A stretch of 64,000 nt of DNA, taken from the NCBI RefSeq assembly GCF_002162315.1, contig NZ_CP021416.1, positions 186,001 through 250,000 on the forward strand, written 5' to 3'. The translations under genes and the position numbers were made by a program. Positions within the stretch are counted from its first letter, which is position 1. Each line of letters opens with the position of its first letter. The notes under the pieces were generated by a model. That model made no database searches and was not told where the DNA came from. It saw only the letters and a program-made list of their open reading frames with translations. This stretch comes from Sulfurospirillum diekertiae (GTDB lineage Bacteria > Campylobacterota > Campylobacteria > Campylobacterales > Sulfurospirillaceae). This document shows positions 37,384 through 47,198 of the stretch, piece after piece.

Positions 37384-38583
37384 ATGCAAAACGAGGTAAA
37401 TGTTAGCGAACTTACGTTTGAGATGACCAAAAAGCTCAAATTTTATCTGAGTAAATTGGTAGAGCATCGCGGAAGTGATTTACATGTAAAAACGGGCACA
37501 ACGATTAGAGGTCGAATTAACGGTGAAATTGTCTCTTTCTCCAGAGAGGTTCTTGCGTATCAAGAGGGGCTTACTTTAGCAAAAGAACTTCTTCGAAGTC
37601 GTTTCCCTGAATTGGTTGAGAAAAAAAATATTGACTTTACTTTTAAGCTCAACGATGAGTACCGCTTTCGTGTCAATATGTTTTTTCAAGTGGATGGTGT
37701 CTCTGCGGTTTTTAGGACAATTCCGATGGTACTTCCAACCATAGAATCACTTCATTTACCTACTATTATTAATACACTTTGTGATCTTCCTCGTGGACTT
37801 ATCTTAGTGACAGGTCCTACGGGATCAGGTAAAACAACCACACTAGCTTCCATGATTAATCGCATCAATAAAACGCAGAAAAAGCATATTATTACGATTG
37901 AAGATCCTGTGGAGTTTATTTATAAAGACGATTTATGCGTCGTAAACCAGCGTGCGATCGGTCAAGATGCTATTTCGTTTTCAGACGCTTTACGTGCAGC
38001 GCTTCGTGAGGATCCAGATGTTATTTTAGTAGGCGAAATGAGAGACCTTGAAACGATTGAAACAGCGATGCATGCGGCAGAAACAGGTCATTTAGTGCTC
38101 TCCACGTTGCATACCGTGGATGCAAAAGAGACTATAGGACGTATTATTGGTATGTTTCCAGGAAGTGAACAAAACCGCATTAAGATGTCATTAGCCTCCG
38201 TTTTACAAGGGGTTATTGCACAACGATTGGTCAAAACAGTGGATCATGGGCGAACAGCAGCTGTTGAAATTTTGGTAAAAAATGCAAGAATTGAAGCATT
38301 GATTTTGGAGGATCGAGAAGGTGAAATTCCAGATGCCATTAAAGAGGGAAAAGATGTTTATAAAACACAAACATTTGATCAAGCCCTTTTAGGATTATAT
38401 GCAGAAGGTAAAATTGCGCGTGAAGAAGCTATCCAGAGTTCTACTAGCCGTAATGATATTACAATGGCTTTGGATTTTTACGATGCCGATAAAAGTCAAA
38501 AAGAGACACGTAAAGAAACTGTACGGGTCAGCCTTAAAGAGCTTAAAGAAAACGATAAAGACATCATTGGTTTAAAACAATAA
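37384..38583 (+). CDS. Type IV pilus retraction ATPase PilT/PilU-like
   Basis: A 399-residue secretion ATPase. Walker A GPTGSGKT is at 144-151; the Asp box and Walker B appear as IITIEDPVEFIY and DPDVILVGEMRDLETIE, and HLVLSTLHTVDAKETI is the His box. The AIRNLIRE motif of PilT is not obvious, so PilU-type function is possible. The C-terminus (about 355-399) is charged and extends beyond the ATPase core. It is not next to other pilus genes. A run of eight As at 37621-37628 is intact, unlike those in greA and bamA. Confidence 0.9.
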   Translation: MQNEVNVSELTFEMTKKLKFYLSKLVEHRGSDLHVKTGTTIRGRINGEIVSFSREVLAYQEGLTLAKELLRSRFPELVEKKNIDFTFKLNDEYRFRVNMFFQVDGVSAVFRTIPMVLPTIESLHLPTIINTLCDLPRGLILVTGPTGSGKTTTLASMINRINKTQKKHIITIEDPVEFIYKDDLCVVNQRAIGQDAISFSDALRAALREDPDVILVGEMRDLETIETAMHAAETGHLVLSTLHTVDAKETIGRIIGMFPGSEQNRIKMSLASVLQGVIAQRLVKTVDHGRTAAVEILVKNARIEALILEDREGEIPDAIKEGKDVYKTQTFDQALLGLYAEGKIAREEAIQSSTSRNDITMALDFYDADKSQKETRKETVRVSLKELKENDKDIIGLKQ

Positions 38584-38614
38584 AAGATTTATACATCTTT
38601 TAGGTTCAATTTTG

Positions 38615-38620
38615 TACAAT
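38615..38620 (+). promoter_or_regulatory. Probable -10 box for rplY
   Basis: TACAAT, 30 bases before the rplY start, in the 66-base gap after the pilT-like gene. Confidence 0.4.
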
Positions 38621-38649
38621 TAGCCCCTTATTTTTTATAAAGGAAAACT

Positions 38650-39186
38650 ATGTTAGAAGGCATCATTAGAGATAGTATCGAAAAAAAGGCTACTAAAGCG
38701 CTTCGTAGAGATGGATATCTAATTGCTAATATTTACGGTAAGGGTGAACAAAACATCAATGCTGCATTTAAAGCAAACGAATTCATCAAAGCAGCAAAGA
38801 ACAAAGAGACTCTTATTTTCCCAGTAAAAGTTGCTGGTAAAGAGTACAATGTTGTGATCCAAGATTACCAAAGAGACCCTGTAAATAGCAACCTTTTACA
38901 TGTCGATTTACGTATTGCACTCCCAGGTGTTTTAAGTAAATATTTAGTCCCTGTTCTTCTTGAAGGTATTCCTGTAGGCACAAAAAACAAAGGTGTTCTA
39001 ATCCAATCTAAAAAACGTTTAGCCGTTAAATGTACAGCTGAAAACTTACCAAATAGTTTTATTATTGATGTAAGTAATCTTGATGTGGGTGCGACTGTTT
39101 TGGTACGTGATATTCCTGTTCCAGCGAATGTTACCATTATGGATGAGACACGTGTTTCTATTGCCGGAGTTATTAAAGCGAAGTAA
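38650..39186 (+). CDS. rplY: 50S ribosomal protein L25 (general stress protein Ctc)
   Basis: Binds 5S rRNA; 178 residues, the long Ctc-type with a C-terminal TL5 domain. N-terminal L25 part contains [24 protein letters not shown] and [22 protein letters not shown]; the second domain starts near 95 ([20 protein letters not shown]). It follows its own probable promoter and precedes pth by nine bases, the standard rplY-pth pairing for translation quality control. Confidence 0.95.
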   Translation: MLEGIIRDSIEKKATKALRRDGYLIANIYGKGEQNINAAFKANEFIKAAKNKETLIFPVKVAGKEYNVVIQDYQRDPVNSNLLHVDLRIALPGVLSKYLVPVLLEGIPVGTKNKGVLIQSKKRLAVKCTAENLPNSFIIDVSNLDVGATVLVRDIPVPANVTIMDETRVSIAGVIKAK

Positions 39187-39195
39187 CGCGAACTC

Positions 39196-39771
39196 ATGAC
39201 ACTGATCGTAGGGCTTGGAAATCCAGACTTACAATATAAAAATAATCGACATAACGTCGGTTTTATGGTCATCGATGCTCTTATCGGTGACCAAACTTCG
39301 TGTGAAAAAATCACCAAAGCTAATTTTAAAGGCGATCTTTTTAAAGCTCCCTCCATGCTTCTTCTTAAACCAACGACCTATATGAATCTCTCTGGGGAGA
39401 GTGTGCGTTCCGTTGATGACTACTTTAAGCCAGAACAAATTATTGTCATTCATGATGATTTAGACCTACCTTTTGGAACACTTCGCTTCAAGATAGGTGG
39501 TGGGCATGGTGGGCACAATGGACTTCGTTCCATCGATGCTCATATAGGGCCCGAATACATTAGGGTTCGGATTGGTATTGGGAAGCCTTCTTTGAAGAGT
39601 GATGTAGCTAAGTATGTACTCTCTGATTTTTCAGTCTGTCAAAGAGAATTTTTACCCGAAATTCTTTTACATGTAAAAAAAAGCATTAAAGCATTACTCA
39701 CCGGGGATTTAAAAGAAGTTTCGCTACAATACTCCCTTAAACAAACTCTATGTGACGGGGATAAGGTATGA
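39196..39771 (+). CDS. pth: Peptidyl-tRNA hydrolase
   Basis: Releases peptides from stalled peptidyl-tRNA, 191 residues. Catalytic signatures: VGLGNPDLQYKNNRHNVGF (about 5-23, His catalytic in RHNVG), KPTTYMNLSGESV, VIHDDLDLPFG and GGHGGHNGLRSI. It ends overlapping the next ATG by four bases, so translation of the LptG-like gene is coupled. Confidence 0.97.
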   Translation: MTLIVGLGNPDLQYKNNRHNVGFMVIDALIGDQTSCEKITKANFKGDLFKAPSMLLLKPTTYMNLSGESVRSVDDYFKPEQIIVIHDDLDLPFGTLRFKIGGGHGGHNGLRSIDAHIGPEYIRVRIGIGKPSLKSDVAKYVLSDFSVCQREFLPEILLHVKKSIKALLTGDLKEVSLQYSLKQTLCDGDKV

Positions 39772-40829
39772 AACTTTTTGAGAAATATATTATTCAAAAT
39801 TATCTCAAAAATTTCTTCGTCATATTCATTGCACTCGATCTCTTTTATGTGGGTGTTGATCTTCTAACCAACTACAATAACATTCCAGATTCTGCGAATT
39901 TGCAGATTCTTTATGCACTTTTTCAAGGCATGAATGCTGTGAATTATGTACTTCCTCTTTCTATCGTTTTTGGTATGATTGTAACTTATTTTGGCATGAT
40001 TAAGTCAAATGAACTTATCTGTATGTATGCTTCAAGTATTAGTAAACGTTCTCTTGTTAAACCATTTTTTTATTACTTCTTTAGTCTTGACACTTTTTTT
40101 ATATTGGACTCAATTGTACAGAATTTGCGTACGCTTATGAGTATAGCTCTAATCTTAAAAAAATACAACAGTATTTCCAATAGTGCTGAAGATCTATTCT
40201 TAAAAAACAACAACCAATATATTTATTTCAAAAAGCTTGATCCTCTAAAGCAAGTAGCATATGATGTGACTATTTTTGAAGTTGATAACGTTGATTTAAC
40301 GAAAGTAATTCGCGCTTCCATAGCTACTTTTGTTGATAATCATTGGATTTTGGAACATGTGAGCATTACCCATAAGCCCAAAATTTCTTCATTAGATGAC
40401 GAAGGCTTTCGGATTGAAAATGTTGAAAAACTCAAAATGATGGAAAATTTCAAACCTAAAATTATGGACAATGTATACCAAAGTGAATATGCCCTTTCTA
40501 TCAGTGATGGTATAGATGCCTTACGTTTTTTTGATAATCAAAATGTCAATACAAGTAAAATTAAAGCAACGCTTTTTTATCAGCTTTTCTTCCCTTTCTT
40601 TGCTCCTTTCTTGATCGTTGTTTTGTATTATAAAGCACCAATGATGGGGCGTTATTTTAATATGGCTCTCGTTGCTTCTTCCTTCGCTTTTGTAACGCTC
40701 ATTGTCTGGAGTGGACTCTTCTTATTGAGTCGTTTAGCGGCGAATGGCGTTATACTCTCAGAAATTGCTATTTTATTTCCTATAATACTTCTTGTTGGTA
40801 TTGCCGCTTATTTTTATTCTAAACGCTAA
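39768..40829 (+). CDS. LptF/LptG-family LPS export permease
   Basis: A 353-residue YjgP/YjgQ-type protein. Membrane helices fall near 12-32, 52-78, 98-118, and three at the C-terminus (about 268-290, 298-322, 328-350), with a periplasmic beta-jellyroll domain between. The order pth-lptG-lysA is the one I recall from Campylobacter. It would form the LPS-extracting ABC transporter membrane part with a partner and LptB, both outside this window. Whether it is LptF or LptG cannot be decided from sequence alone; position favours LptG. Confidence 0.85.
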   Translation: MKLFEKYIIQNYLKNFFVIFIALDLFYVGVDLLTNYNNIPDSANLQILYALFQGMNAVNYVLPLSIVFGMIVTYFGMIKSNELICMYASSISKRSLVKPFFYYFFSLDTFFILDSIVQNLRTLMSIALILKKYNSISNSAEDLFLKNNNQYIYFKKLDPLKQVAYDVTIFEVDNVDLTKVIRASIATFVDNHWILEHVSITHKPKISSLDDEGFRIENVEKLKMMENFKPKIMDNVYQSEYALSISDGIDALRFFDNQNVNTSKIKATLFYQLFFPFFAPFLIVVLYYKAPMMGRYFNMALVASSFAFVTLIVWSGLFLLSRLAANGVILSEIAILFPIILLVGIAAYFYSKR

Positions 40830-40862
40830 AAAGGTTTAATTATTTTTTGTTAAACTTTTTGA

Positions 40863-40868
40863 TAGAAT
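40863..40868 (+). promoter_or_regulatory. Possible -10 box for lysA
   Basis: TAGAAT in the AT-rich gap before lysA, about 60 bases before the start; weak match. Confidence 0.3.
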
Positions 40869-40926
40869 AGATAAATAGTGTTATCTAATGGGTCTTCTTT
40901 TGCAATACCCTCATTTAAGGTTTAAA

Positions 40927-42132
40927 ATGACTAAATTCTCTGCATTATCACAAAAATATGGTACTCCTTTATACGTTTATGATTTCGACACAATTACTCA
41001 AAAGTTTTCATCTCTAAAAGAGTCCTTTAAAGCACGCAAATCCCTCATCTGTTTTGCCGTAAAATCAAACTCAAATCTTTCTGTCTTGAAACATATGGCA
41101 AGTCTAGGAGCAGGATGTGATTGTGTTTCCATAGGTGAAGTTAAACGCGCGTTAGTTGCGGGTATTCCAAAATACAAAATTATTTTTAGTGGCGTAGGTA
41201 AAAGAGACGATGAAATTGAAGAAGCGCTTCAAAATGATATTTTGATGCTCAATCTTGAGAGTGAAGAAGAGATGAATCGAGTTGAGCTGATTGCCTCCAA
41301 ATTAGGTGTGGTTGCACGCATTAGTATTCGTGTTAACCCTAACATTGACCCTAAAACACATCCGTATATTTCAACGGGTCTTCATGAAAATAAATTTGGT
41401 GTGGATTTGGAAAGTGCAAAACGGATGTATATTTATGCCAAAAATAGCATATCACTTGACCCTGTCGGTATTCATTTTCACATTGGAAGTCAAATAACAG
41501 AAGTAGAGCCATTTAAAGAAGCAGCTCTTGTGTTGGCTAATTTACTGCGTAACCTTAAAGCACTTAAGATCGACATTAAGTTTTTTGACGTTGGTGGCGG
41601 CATTGGTATTCAGTACAAAGATGAAACGACAGTTCCACTTTACGAGTATGCGCAGTCAATTTTTAGTGCTCTTAGTGGTTTAGATGTGACCCTTGTATGT
41701 GAACCAGGACGTTATTTGGTTGGAGAAAGTGGTTATTTCTTAACACGCGTACTGTATGAAAAAAACAATGGTTTTAAACGTTTTGTCATTGTAGATGGCG
41801 CGATGAATGATCTGATTCGTCCTAGTCTTTACCATGCCTATCATGCAATTGATGTGGAAGGGAAAGAAAATCAACCCACAACGACATGCGATGTGGTTGG
41901 GCCTATTTGTGAAAGTGGCGACTTCTTTGCAAAAGATATTGAATTACCGGCTCTTGAACATGATGATCTTTTAATTGTGAAAAGTGCTGGAGCGTATGGC
42001 TTTACGATGAGCAGTAATTATAATACACGCTCACGTGTTGCAGAAATTGCGCTTCAAAATGGTGAGGATCGCTTGATTCGCCAACGTGAAAGCTTTGAAG
42101 ATGTCATTGCGCTAGAGAGAGCCTATTTATGA
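40927..42132 (+). CDS. lysA: Diaminopimelate decarboxylase
   Basis: PLP enzyme of fold III giving lysine from meso-diaminopimelate. The ATG at 40927 (MTKFSALSQKYGTPLYVYD) follows TAAGG and yields 401 residues; the upstream ATG at 40888 would add 13 odd residues. Signatures are CFAVKSNSNLSVLK (PLP lysine, about 43-56), GIHFHIGSQI, FDVGGGIGIQY and CEPGRYLVGESG. It completes the pathway begun by dapB at 2871. The stop TGA is immediately followed by the small frame at 42133. Confidence 0.96.
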   Translation: MTKFSALSQKYGTPLYVYDFDTITQKFSSLKESFKARKSLICFAVKSNSNLSVLKHMASLGAGCDCVSIGEVKRALVAGIPKYKIIFSGVGKRDDEIEEALQNDILMLNLESEEEMNRVELIASKLGVVARISIRVNPNIDPKTHPYISTGLHENKFGVDLESAKRMYIYAKNSISLDPVGIHFHIGSQITEVEPFKEAALVLANLLRNLKALKIDIKFFDVGGGIGIQYKDETTVPLYEYAQSIFSALSGLDVTLVCEPGRYLVGESGYFLTRVLYEKNNGFKRFVIVDGAMNDLIRPSLYHAYHAIDVEGKENQPTTTCDVVGPICESGDFFAKDIELPALEHDDLLIVKSAGAYGFTMSSNYNTRSRVAEIALQNGEDRLIRQRESFEDVIALERAYL

Positions 42133-42276
42133 ATGATTTAAGATTTGCCACTTTTCAAGACAACTCGTTTGAGTTGTTGAAGGCATCAGAAAAATCTTTA
42201 CATGTAAAAGTATTTTTGAATCTTATAGTACCAATCATTGGGCATAGAAAAGGCAAATTATGCAAACAATAGAACA
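42133..42276 (+). CDS. Possible small protein between lysA and pheA
   Basis: A 47-residue frame starting right after the lysA stop (ATG abuts TGA) and overlapping the start of pheA by 17 bases. The sequence MNDLRFATFQDNSFELLKAS leads into SLHVK, where the palindrome TTTACATGTAAA is read in frame, and ends in HRKGKLCKQ. No family is recognised. In Campylobacter I recall a HAD-type hydrolase gene here, but this frame shows no HAD motif. It could be a real coupled gene or chance. Confidence 0.35.
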
Positions 42277-43327
42277 CTATAGAAAAAAGATTGATCATAT
42301 TGATGATCAGATTTTAAAACTGCTCAATGAACGTATGGAACTGGTTAAAGAGATTGGTCGTGCAAAACAAACCAGTGGTACGGCTATTTATCGACCTGAG
42401 CGCGAAAAAGAGATATTAGATCGCCTCAAAGGGCTCAATCAAGGAGCTCTTAATCCCAAAGCAATTGATGCCATCTTTTTAGAAGTTTTTGCGGTCAGTC
42501 GCAACCTTGAGTTTCCTGAAAAAATTGCTTTCATGGGACCGGAGGGAAGTTATACTCATCAAGCGGCAGAAAGTCGTTTTGGTGCAATGGGCAGTTATAT
42601 TGAGTTAAGCTCCATTGAAGCAGTCTTTCATGTTTTGGAAAATGGTGAAGCCAAATACGGCGTAGTTCCCGTAGAAAACAATACGGCGGGTGCGGTAGGA
42701 ACAACATTGGATTGTTTAGGAAAATTTAACTCAAAAATTGTGGCAGAACTTTACATGGATATTCATCACTCTTTTGCCACAGTATGTGAAGATATTAAAA
42801 AAGTGAAACGTATCTATTCCCATCCGCAAGGGTATAATCAGTGCCGAAAATTTTTAGAAGAACATATGCTTTTAGGGGTGGAATTTATTCCAACCAAGTC
42901 AACGGCAGAAGCAGCCAAAAAAGCAAGTGAAGATTACGATGCTGCGGCAATTTGTTCTCATATTGCTGCTAAATTATCGAATCTGCCCGTTTTATTTGAA
43001 AAAATTGAAGACAATATGGCGAATCAAACACGCTTTTTGATTTTGAGTGATTTTAAAAATAAAAAAGGGATTCATAATAAAACCTCTATTTTGGCAAAAA
43101 CGGATGATAAACCGGGTGGATTGGTTGAATTCTTACAAACGTTTCAAGATCAGAAGGTCAATCTTACCAAGATTGAATCACGCCCAACGAAAGAGAAAGG
43201 GTTTCAGTCCATTTTTTATATGGATTTTGAAGGACATATTGATGATGACAATGTCCAAAAAGTGATCGAAGAAAACAGAGATAGATATGATATTAAATGG
43301 CTTGGAAGCTATATTTGTGGAGGATGA
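42260..43327 (+). CDS. pheA: Chorismate mutase / prephenate dehydratase
   Basis: Bifunctional enzyme leading to phenylalanine, 355 residues. The chorismate mutase helices occupy about 1-85 (YRKKIDHIDDQILKLLNERM). The dehydratase domain begins with AFMGPEGSYTHQAAESRFG and includes VVPVENNTAGAVG and NQTRFLILS. The ACT domain (about 275-350) contains KPGGLVEFLQTF and LTKIESRPTKE, giving phenylalanine feedback. hisC follows three bases on, so the two are probably coupled. Tyrosine would come from tyrA at 62909. Confidence 0.96.
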   Translation: MQTIEHYRKKIDHIDDQILKLLNERMELVKEIGRAKQTSGTAIYRPEREKEILDRLKGLNQGALNPKAIDAIFLEVFAVSRNLEFPEKIAFMGPEGSYTHQAAESRFGAMGSYIELSSIEAVFHVLENGEAKYGVVPVENNTAGAVGTTLDCLGKFNSKIVAELYMDIHHSFATVCEDIKKVKRIYSHPQGYNQCRKFLEEHMLLGVEFIPTKSTAEAAKKASEDYDAAAICSHIAAKLSNLPVLFEKIEDNMANQTRFLILSDFKNKKGIHNKTSILAKTDDKPGGLVEFLQTFQDQKVNLTKIESRPTKEKGFQSIFYMDFEGHIDDDNVQKVIEENRDRYDIKWLGSYICGG

Positions 43328-43330
43328 GAG

Positions 43331-44431
43331 ATGCAATTTAACGGTGTTTTAGACAATTTGAAAACGTATGAAGCGGGCAAACCTATTGAACTTGTGGTAC
43401 GAGAGTATGGTATTGAGCCCCAAGATGTTATTAAGCTTGCGAGCAACGAAAATCCAAGAGGGTGCAGCCCTAAAGTGGTTGAAGCTGTACGTGCGGAAGC
43501 AATCCACATGAACCGCTATCCTGATGATAGTATGTATGAACTCAAAGAGGCTTTAGCGCACAAGTATCATGTCGAAGATAAAAATATTATTATAGGCTCA
43601 GGAAGTGATCAAGTCATCGAGATGGCAATTCATGCAAAAGCGAATGCTAACACGAAAGTTTTAATGGCAGGGATCACGTTTGCAATGTATGAAATTTATG
43701 CACTTCAAACAGGTGCCAAAGTGCTGAGAACACCATCAGCTCAACATAACCTCAAAGAGATGCTTGAAATTTATAAAGCGAATAAAGATATCTCCATTAT
43801 TGTTCTTTGTATCCCCAATAATCCACTAGGTGAATGCTTGAATGCCAAAGAGGTATATGCATTTTTAGATCAGATCGACACAGAGACATTAGTGATCGTT
43901 GATGCCGCTTATTTGGAATATGCGCGCGTTAAAGATCCTGCAAAAAATATTGATGCACATGATTTGATCACCAAATATCCAAATGCCATTTACACGGGAA
44001 CTTTTTCTAAAGCGTATGGACTAGGCGGCATGCGTTGTGGATACGGTATTGCACAGCCTGCGATCATTCAAACCTTTTTGAAACTTCGTGCTCCTTTTAA
44101 TATCACAAACTTGACTTTGAAAGCTGCGATTGTAGCCCTCAGTGATCAAGCCTTTGTGGATGCTTCTGTGAAAGAAAATTTTAAAGAAATGAAAGTGTAC
44201 GAAACATTTGCAAAAGAGCTTGGATTTAGCATTATTGAGAGCTATACTAACTTTATTGTCTTAGAATTTGATGCCAGTAAAAACTCAGGGATCATTGCAC
44301 AAAAGTTAATGGAAAAGGGTATAATCGTTAGAAATTTAGGATCGTATGGTATGAATGCTATTCGTGTTACGATAGGAACACCTGAGCAAAACGTGCGCTT
44401 TTTTGAACTCTTTAAAACAATTTATAAGTAA
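43331..44431 (+). CDS. hisC: Histidinol-phosphate / aromatic aminotransferase
   Basis: PLP aminotransferase of fold I, 366 residues. Start is ATG at 43331 after GGATGAG. Contains [13 protein letters not shown] (about 37-49), CIPNNPLGE (about 157-165), DAAYLEYAR, and the PLP-lysine motif [15 protein letters not shown] (about 223-237). Its place after pheA suggests it may also serve aromatic amino-acid synthesis, as HisC does in several bacteria. The gene is followed at 10 bases by fliF. Confidence 0.94.
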   Translation: MQFNGVLDNLKTYEAGKPIELVVREYGIEPQDVIKLASNENPRGCSPKVVEAVRAEAIHMNRYPDDSMYELKEALAHKYHVEDKNIIIGSGSDQVIEMAIHAKANANTKVLMAGITFAMYEIYALQTGAKVLRTPSAQHNLKEMLEIYKANKDISIIVLCIPNNPLGECLNAKEVYAFLDQIDTETLVIVDAAYLEYARVKDPAKNIDAHDLITKYPNAIYTGTFSKAYGLGGMRCGYGIAQPAIIQTFLKLRAPFNITNLTLKAAIVALSDQAFVDASVKENFKEMKVYETFAKELGFSIIESYTNFIVLEFDASKNSGIIAQKLMEKGIIVRNLGSYGMNAIRVTIGTPEQNVRFFELFKTIYK

Positions 44432-44441
44432 GAGAAAATAA

Positions 44442-46172
44442 ATGGAGCTTAGAACACTTTTAAATCAAATAGCGACACTGATACAAAACTTGACACTACG
44501 TCAAAGAATTGTGGCAGCAGTTTCGATTGTTGTCCTCATCGGTTTTTTAGTGTTTCTGACGCTCTACAAAAATTCAACTTCAACTAAAGGCAGTGGTTAT
44601 AGTGTTCTTTTTGAAAACACAACGGCTGGTGATTCTGCGCTCATTATTCAGCAACTTGAAAAAGAAAAAATTCCTTATAAAGTTGTTAATGAAGGTACGA
44701 TTGCAGTTCCTAGTGATGTTGTTCATAAAGAGCGCATCGCCATTGCTGCCATGGGAATTCCTAAGAATAGTAAAGTTGGTTTTGAAATTTTTGATAAAGC
44801 TGAATTTGGTGCTACTGATTTTGAGCAAAAGATAAAATACGTTCGAGCTCTTGAGGGTGAATTGGCGCGTACAATTGAAAGTCTTGGACCCATTGCCAAT
44901 GCAAGTGTGCATATTGCAATTCCTAAAGAGACGGTATTTGCCCAAAAACAAGCCGCTCCTACAGCTTCGATTGTTTTAAATATTCGTCCAAGTATGAATC
45001 TTTCCGCTAAACAAATTATTGGTATTAAAAATCTTGTTGCGGCTTCTATTTCTAATTTGACTGCAGAGAATGTTTCTATCGTGAATCAAGATGGTGAACC
45101 ATTGGGGGATGATCAGAGTAACATGTTCCAAGGTGAACTGGTTAAAAGTCAAATGCGCTATAAAAAAGAGTTTGAACATAATGTAGAGCAAAAGATCATC
45201 AATGTTTTAGCACCTGTTATTGGTGGAATTGATAAAGTGAATGCAAAAGTGACCATCGATTTCGATTTTTCACAACAAGATTATGTTAGCGAAACGTATG
45301 ATCCCAATTCTGTACCTCGAAGCGAGCAGAGTGTTGAAGAAAAGCGTGAAGGGAAAGAGCCGCAAGACGTTGGAGGAGTACCAGGTGCTATCAGTAACAT
45401 TGGTCCAGTGCAAGGATTAGAGAGTACTAAAAAAGGCCGAAACGTATCAAAAAGCTCTACTACAACGAATTATGAGATTTCTAAAAAGGTCGTTAATTCC
45501 AAAGATGAGTTTGCTAAAATTAAACGTTTAACAGCGGCTGTTGTTGTAGATGGTGCCTATAAATATGGTGTAGACAGTAATGGAAAAAAGAAAAGCGAAT
45601 TAGAATACGCCGCGCTTAGCAAAGAACAGATGGATGCTATTCGTGATGTTGTGAAACAAACAGTAGGGTATAATCAAACACGAGGTGATGAAGTTACAGT
45701 GAGTAACTTTGAGTTTAAGCCACTTTCAAGTGATGGCACTCGCGCTCCTACGAAAGATTTGATGGATAAGGTTTCTAATTATATGGGACCATTGGTTCCG
45801 TTGCTAAAATATATCATTGTTGGCATCTTGCTCTTTGTATTTTACAAGAAAGTTATTATTCCTTTCAGTCACAAAATGGTTGAAACAAAATTGGATGATT
45901 TTGAGGATGAAATTGAACCAATTGCAGCAGCAGAGGAAGAGGGCGCTGAGGATACTTTAGAGAAATTTAGACAAGCACGTAAAAAAGTTGAAGATCAATT
46001 AGGCATTGGTCAAGACTTTAATGAAGAAGCTTTGAAGTATGATGTTTTATTAGAAAAACTAAAACATTTAGCAGAGCAAAAAAGTGAAGAATTTGCATCG
46101 CTTTTACAGTCTATGATTCGCAATGAAGGCGATTATGATGGCGGCAAAAATAGCTCTAAGGATCTATCATAA
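44442..46172 (+). CDS. fliF: Flagellar MS-ring protein FliF
   Basis: Forms the inner-membrane ring of the flagellar basal body, 576 residues. First membrane helix about 23-43 (IVAAVSIVVLIGFLVFL), ring-building motifs in the periplasmic part (LAAVSPK-like NASVHIAIPKE, TASIVLNIRPSMNLS), an unstructured region (about 270-340), a second helix about 445-465 (LVPLLKYIIVGILLFVFY), and a cytoplasmic tail that binds FliG. The stop overlaps the fliG ATG by one base. Confidence 0.96.
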   Translation: MELRTLLNQIATLIQNLTLRQRIVAAVSIVVLIGFLVFLTLYKNSTSTKGSGYSVLFENTTAGDSALIIQQLEKEKIPYKVVNEGTIAVPSDVVHKERIAIAAMGIPKNSKVGFEIFDKAEFGATDFEQKIKYVRALEGELARTIESLGPIANASVHIAIPKETVFAQKQAAPTASIVLNIRPSMNLSAKQIIGIKNLVAASISNLTAENVSIVNQDGEPLGDDQSNMFQGELVKSQMRYKKEFEHNVEQKIINVLAPVIGGIDKVNAKVTIDFDFSQQDYVSETYDPNSVPRSEQSVEEKREGKEPQDVGGVPGAISNIGPVQGLESTKKGRNVSKSSTTTNYEISKKVVNSKDEFAKIKRLTAAVVVDGAYKYGVDSNGKKKSELEYAALSKEQMDAIRDVVKQTVGYNQTRGDEVTVSNFEFKPLSSDGTRAPTKDLMDKVSNYMGPLVPLLKYIIVGILLFVFYKKVIIPFSHKMVETKLDDFEDEIEPIAAAEEEGAEDTLEKFRQARKKVEDQLGIGQDFNEEALKYDVLLEKLKHLAEQKSEEFASLLQSMIRNEGDYDGGKNSSKDLS

Positions 46173-47197
46173 TGAAACTTACTGAAGAACAAAAAACCCT
46201 TTACAATGAACTTACAATGGCTGAGAAGGCAGCAATTCTGCTCATTCAATTGGGTGAGGATTCTACTGCCAATCTTTTTTCTCATATGGAGATAGACGTT
46301 GTAACCGATATTTCCAAGTTTATAGCAACCGCAAAAAATATTGATAAAGCGGTAGCGAATGCTGTACTTGAAGAGTTCTATGTTATTTTACAATCCAACC
46401 AATATATTAGAAGTGGCGGTATGGAGTATGCGAAAGAAATTTTGTATCGTACCTTTGGGGCAGAGGGTGCTCAAAAAATTCTTGACAAACTCTCTAAATC
46501 CATGGAAAATTCTCAAAGTTTTGGTTATCTCTCTCAAATTAAGCCTCAACAGTTAGGTGATTTTATTATCAATGAACACCCTCAAACAGTTGCTCTTATT
46601 TTAGCACACATGGATGCAACCAGTGCGGCTGAAACACTCTCTTTCTTTCCGGATCAATTGAGAAGTGAAGTGACAATCAGAATGGCAAATTTAGGTGAAA
46701 TATCGCCTTCTGTTGTCAAAAGAGTATCGGCTGTTTTAGAAAATAAACTAGAATCTCTAACTTCTTACAAGGTTGAAGTGGGTGGTCCAAGGGCCGTGGC
46801 TGAAATCCTTAACCGATTGGGTCAAAAAGCTTCTAAAACCACTATTGCGTATATTGAGCAAGCAGATGAGAAACTAGCTTCTGTCATTAAAGATATGATG
46901 TTTACGTTTGAAGATATTATGAAACTGGATGGTAATGCCGTTCGTGAAATTCTCAAAGTTGCTGATAAGCGTGATTTGATGGTTGCGCTCAAAGGTTCAG
47001 CAGAGGAGTTAAGGAAAAAATTCTTTGAAAATATGTCACAACGTGCACAAGAAGCTTTTGTGGAAGAGATGAATTTCTTGGGAGCTGTACGCGTTAAGGA
47101 TGTGGAAGAGTCTCAACGAAAGATTGTTGAGGAAGTTCAAAAACTAGCAGAACAAGGCATTCTCCAAATCGGTGAAGCTGAAGAGATGATAGGTTAA
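46172..47197 (+). CDS. fliG: Flagellar motor switch protein FliG
   Basis: Rotor component of the switch complex, 341 residues. Begins LTMAEKAAILLIQLGEDSTANL, contains the middle-domain EHPQTVALILAHM motif (about 130-142), and the C-terminal torque helix region with MFTFEDIMKLDGNAVREILKVAD (about 240-262). Overlaps fliF by one base and is one base from fliH, so the three are one translational unit. Confidence 0.97.
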   Translation: MKLTEEQKTLYNELTMAEKAAILLIQLGEDSTANLFSHMEIDVVTDISKFIATAKNIDKAVANAVLEEFYVILQSNQYIRSGGMEYAKEILYRTFGAEGAQKILDKLSKSMENSQSFGYLSQIKPQQLGDFIINEHPQTVALILAHMDATSAAETLSFFPDQLRSEVTIRMANLGEISPSVVKRVSAVLENKLESLTSYKVEVGGPRAVAEILNRLGQKASKTTIAYIEQADEKLASVIKDMMFTFEDIMKLDGNAVREILKVADKRDLMVALKGSAEELRKKFFENMSQRAQEAFVEEMNFLGAVRVKDVEESQRKIVEEVQKLAEQGILQIGEAEEMIG

Positions 47198-47198
47198 C

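Noticed and set aside
38865..39356. A 163-codon frame antisense to rplY and pth
   Set aside because: Spans two conserved genes on the other strand and has no recognisable domain.
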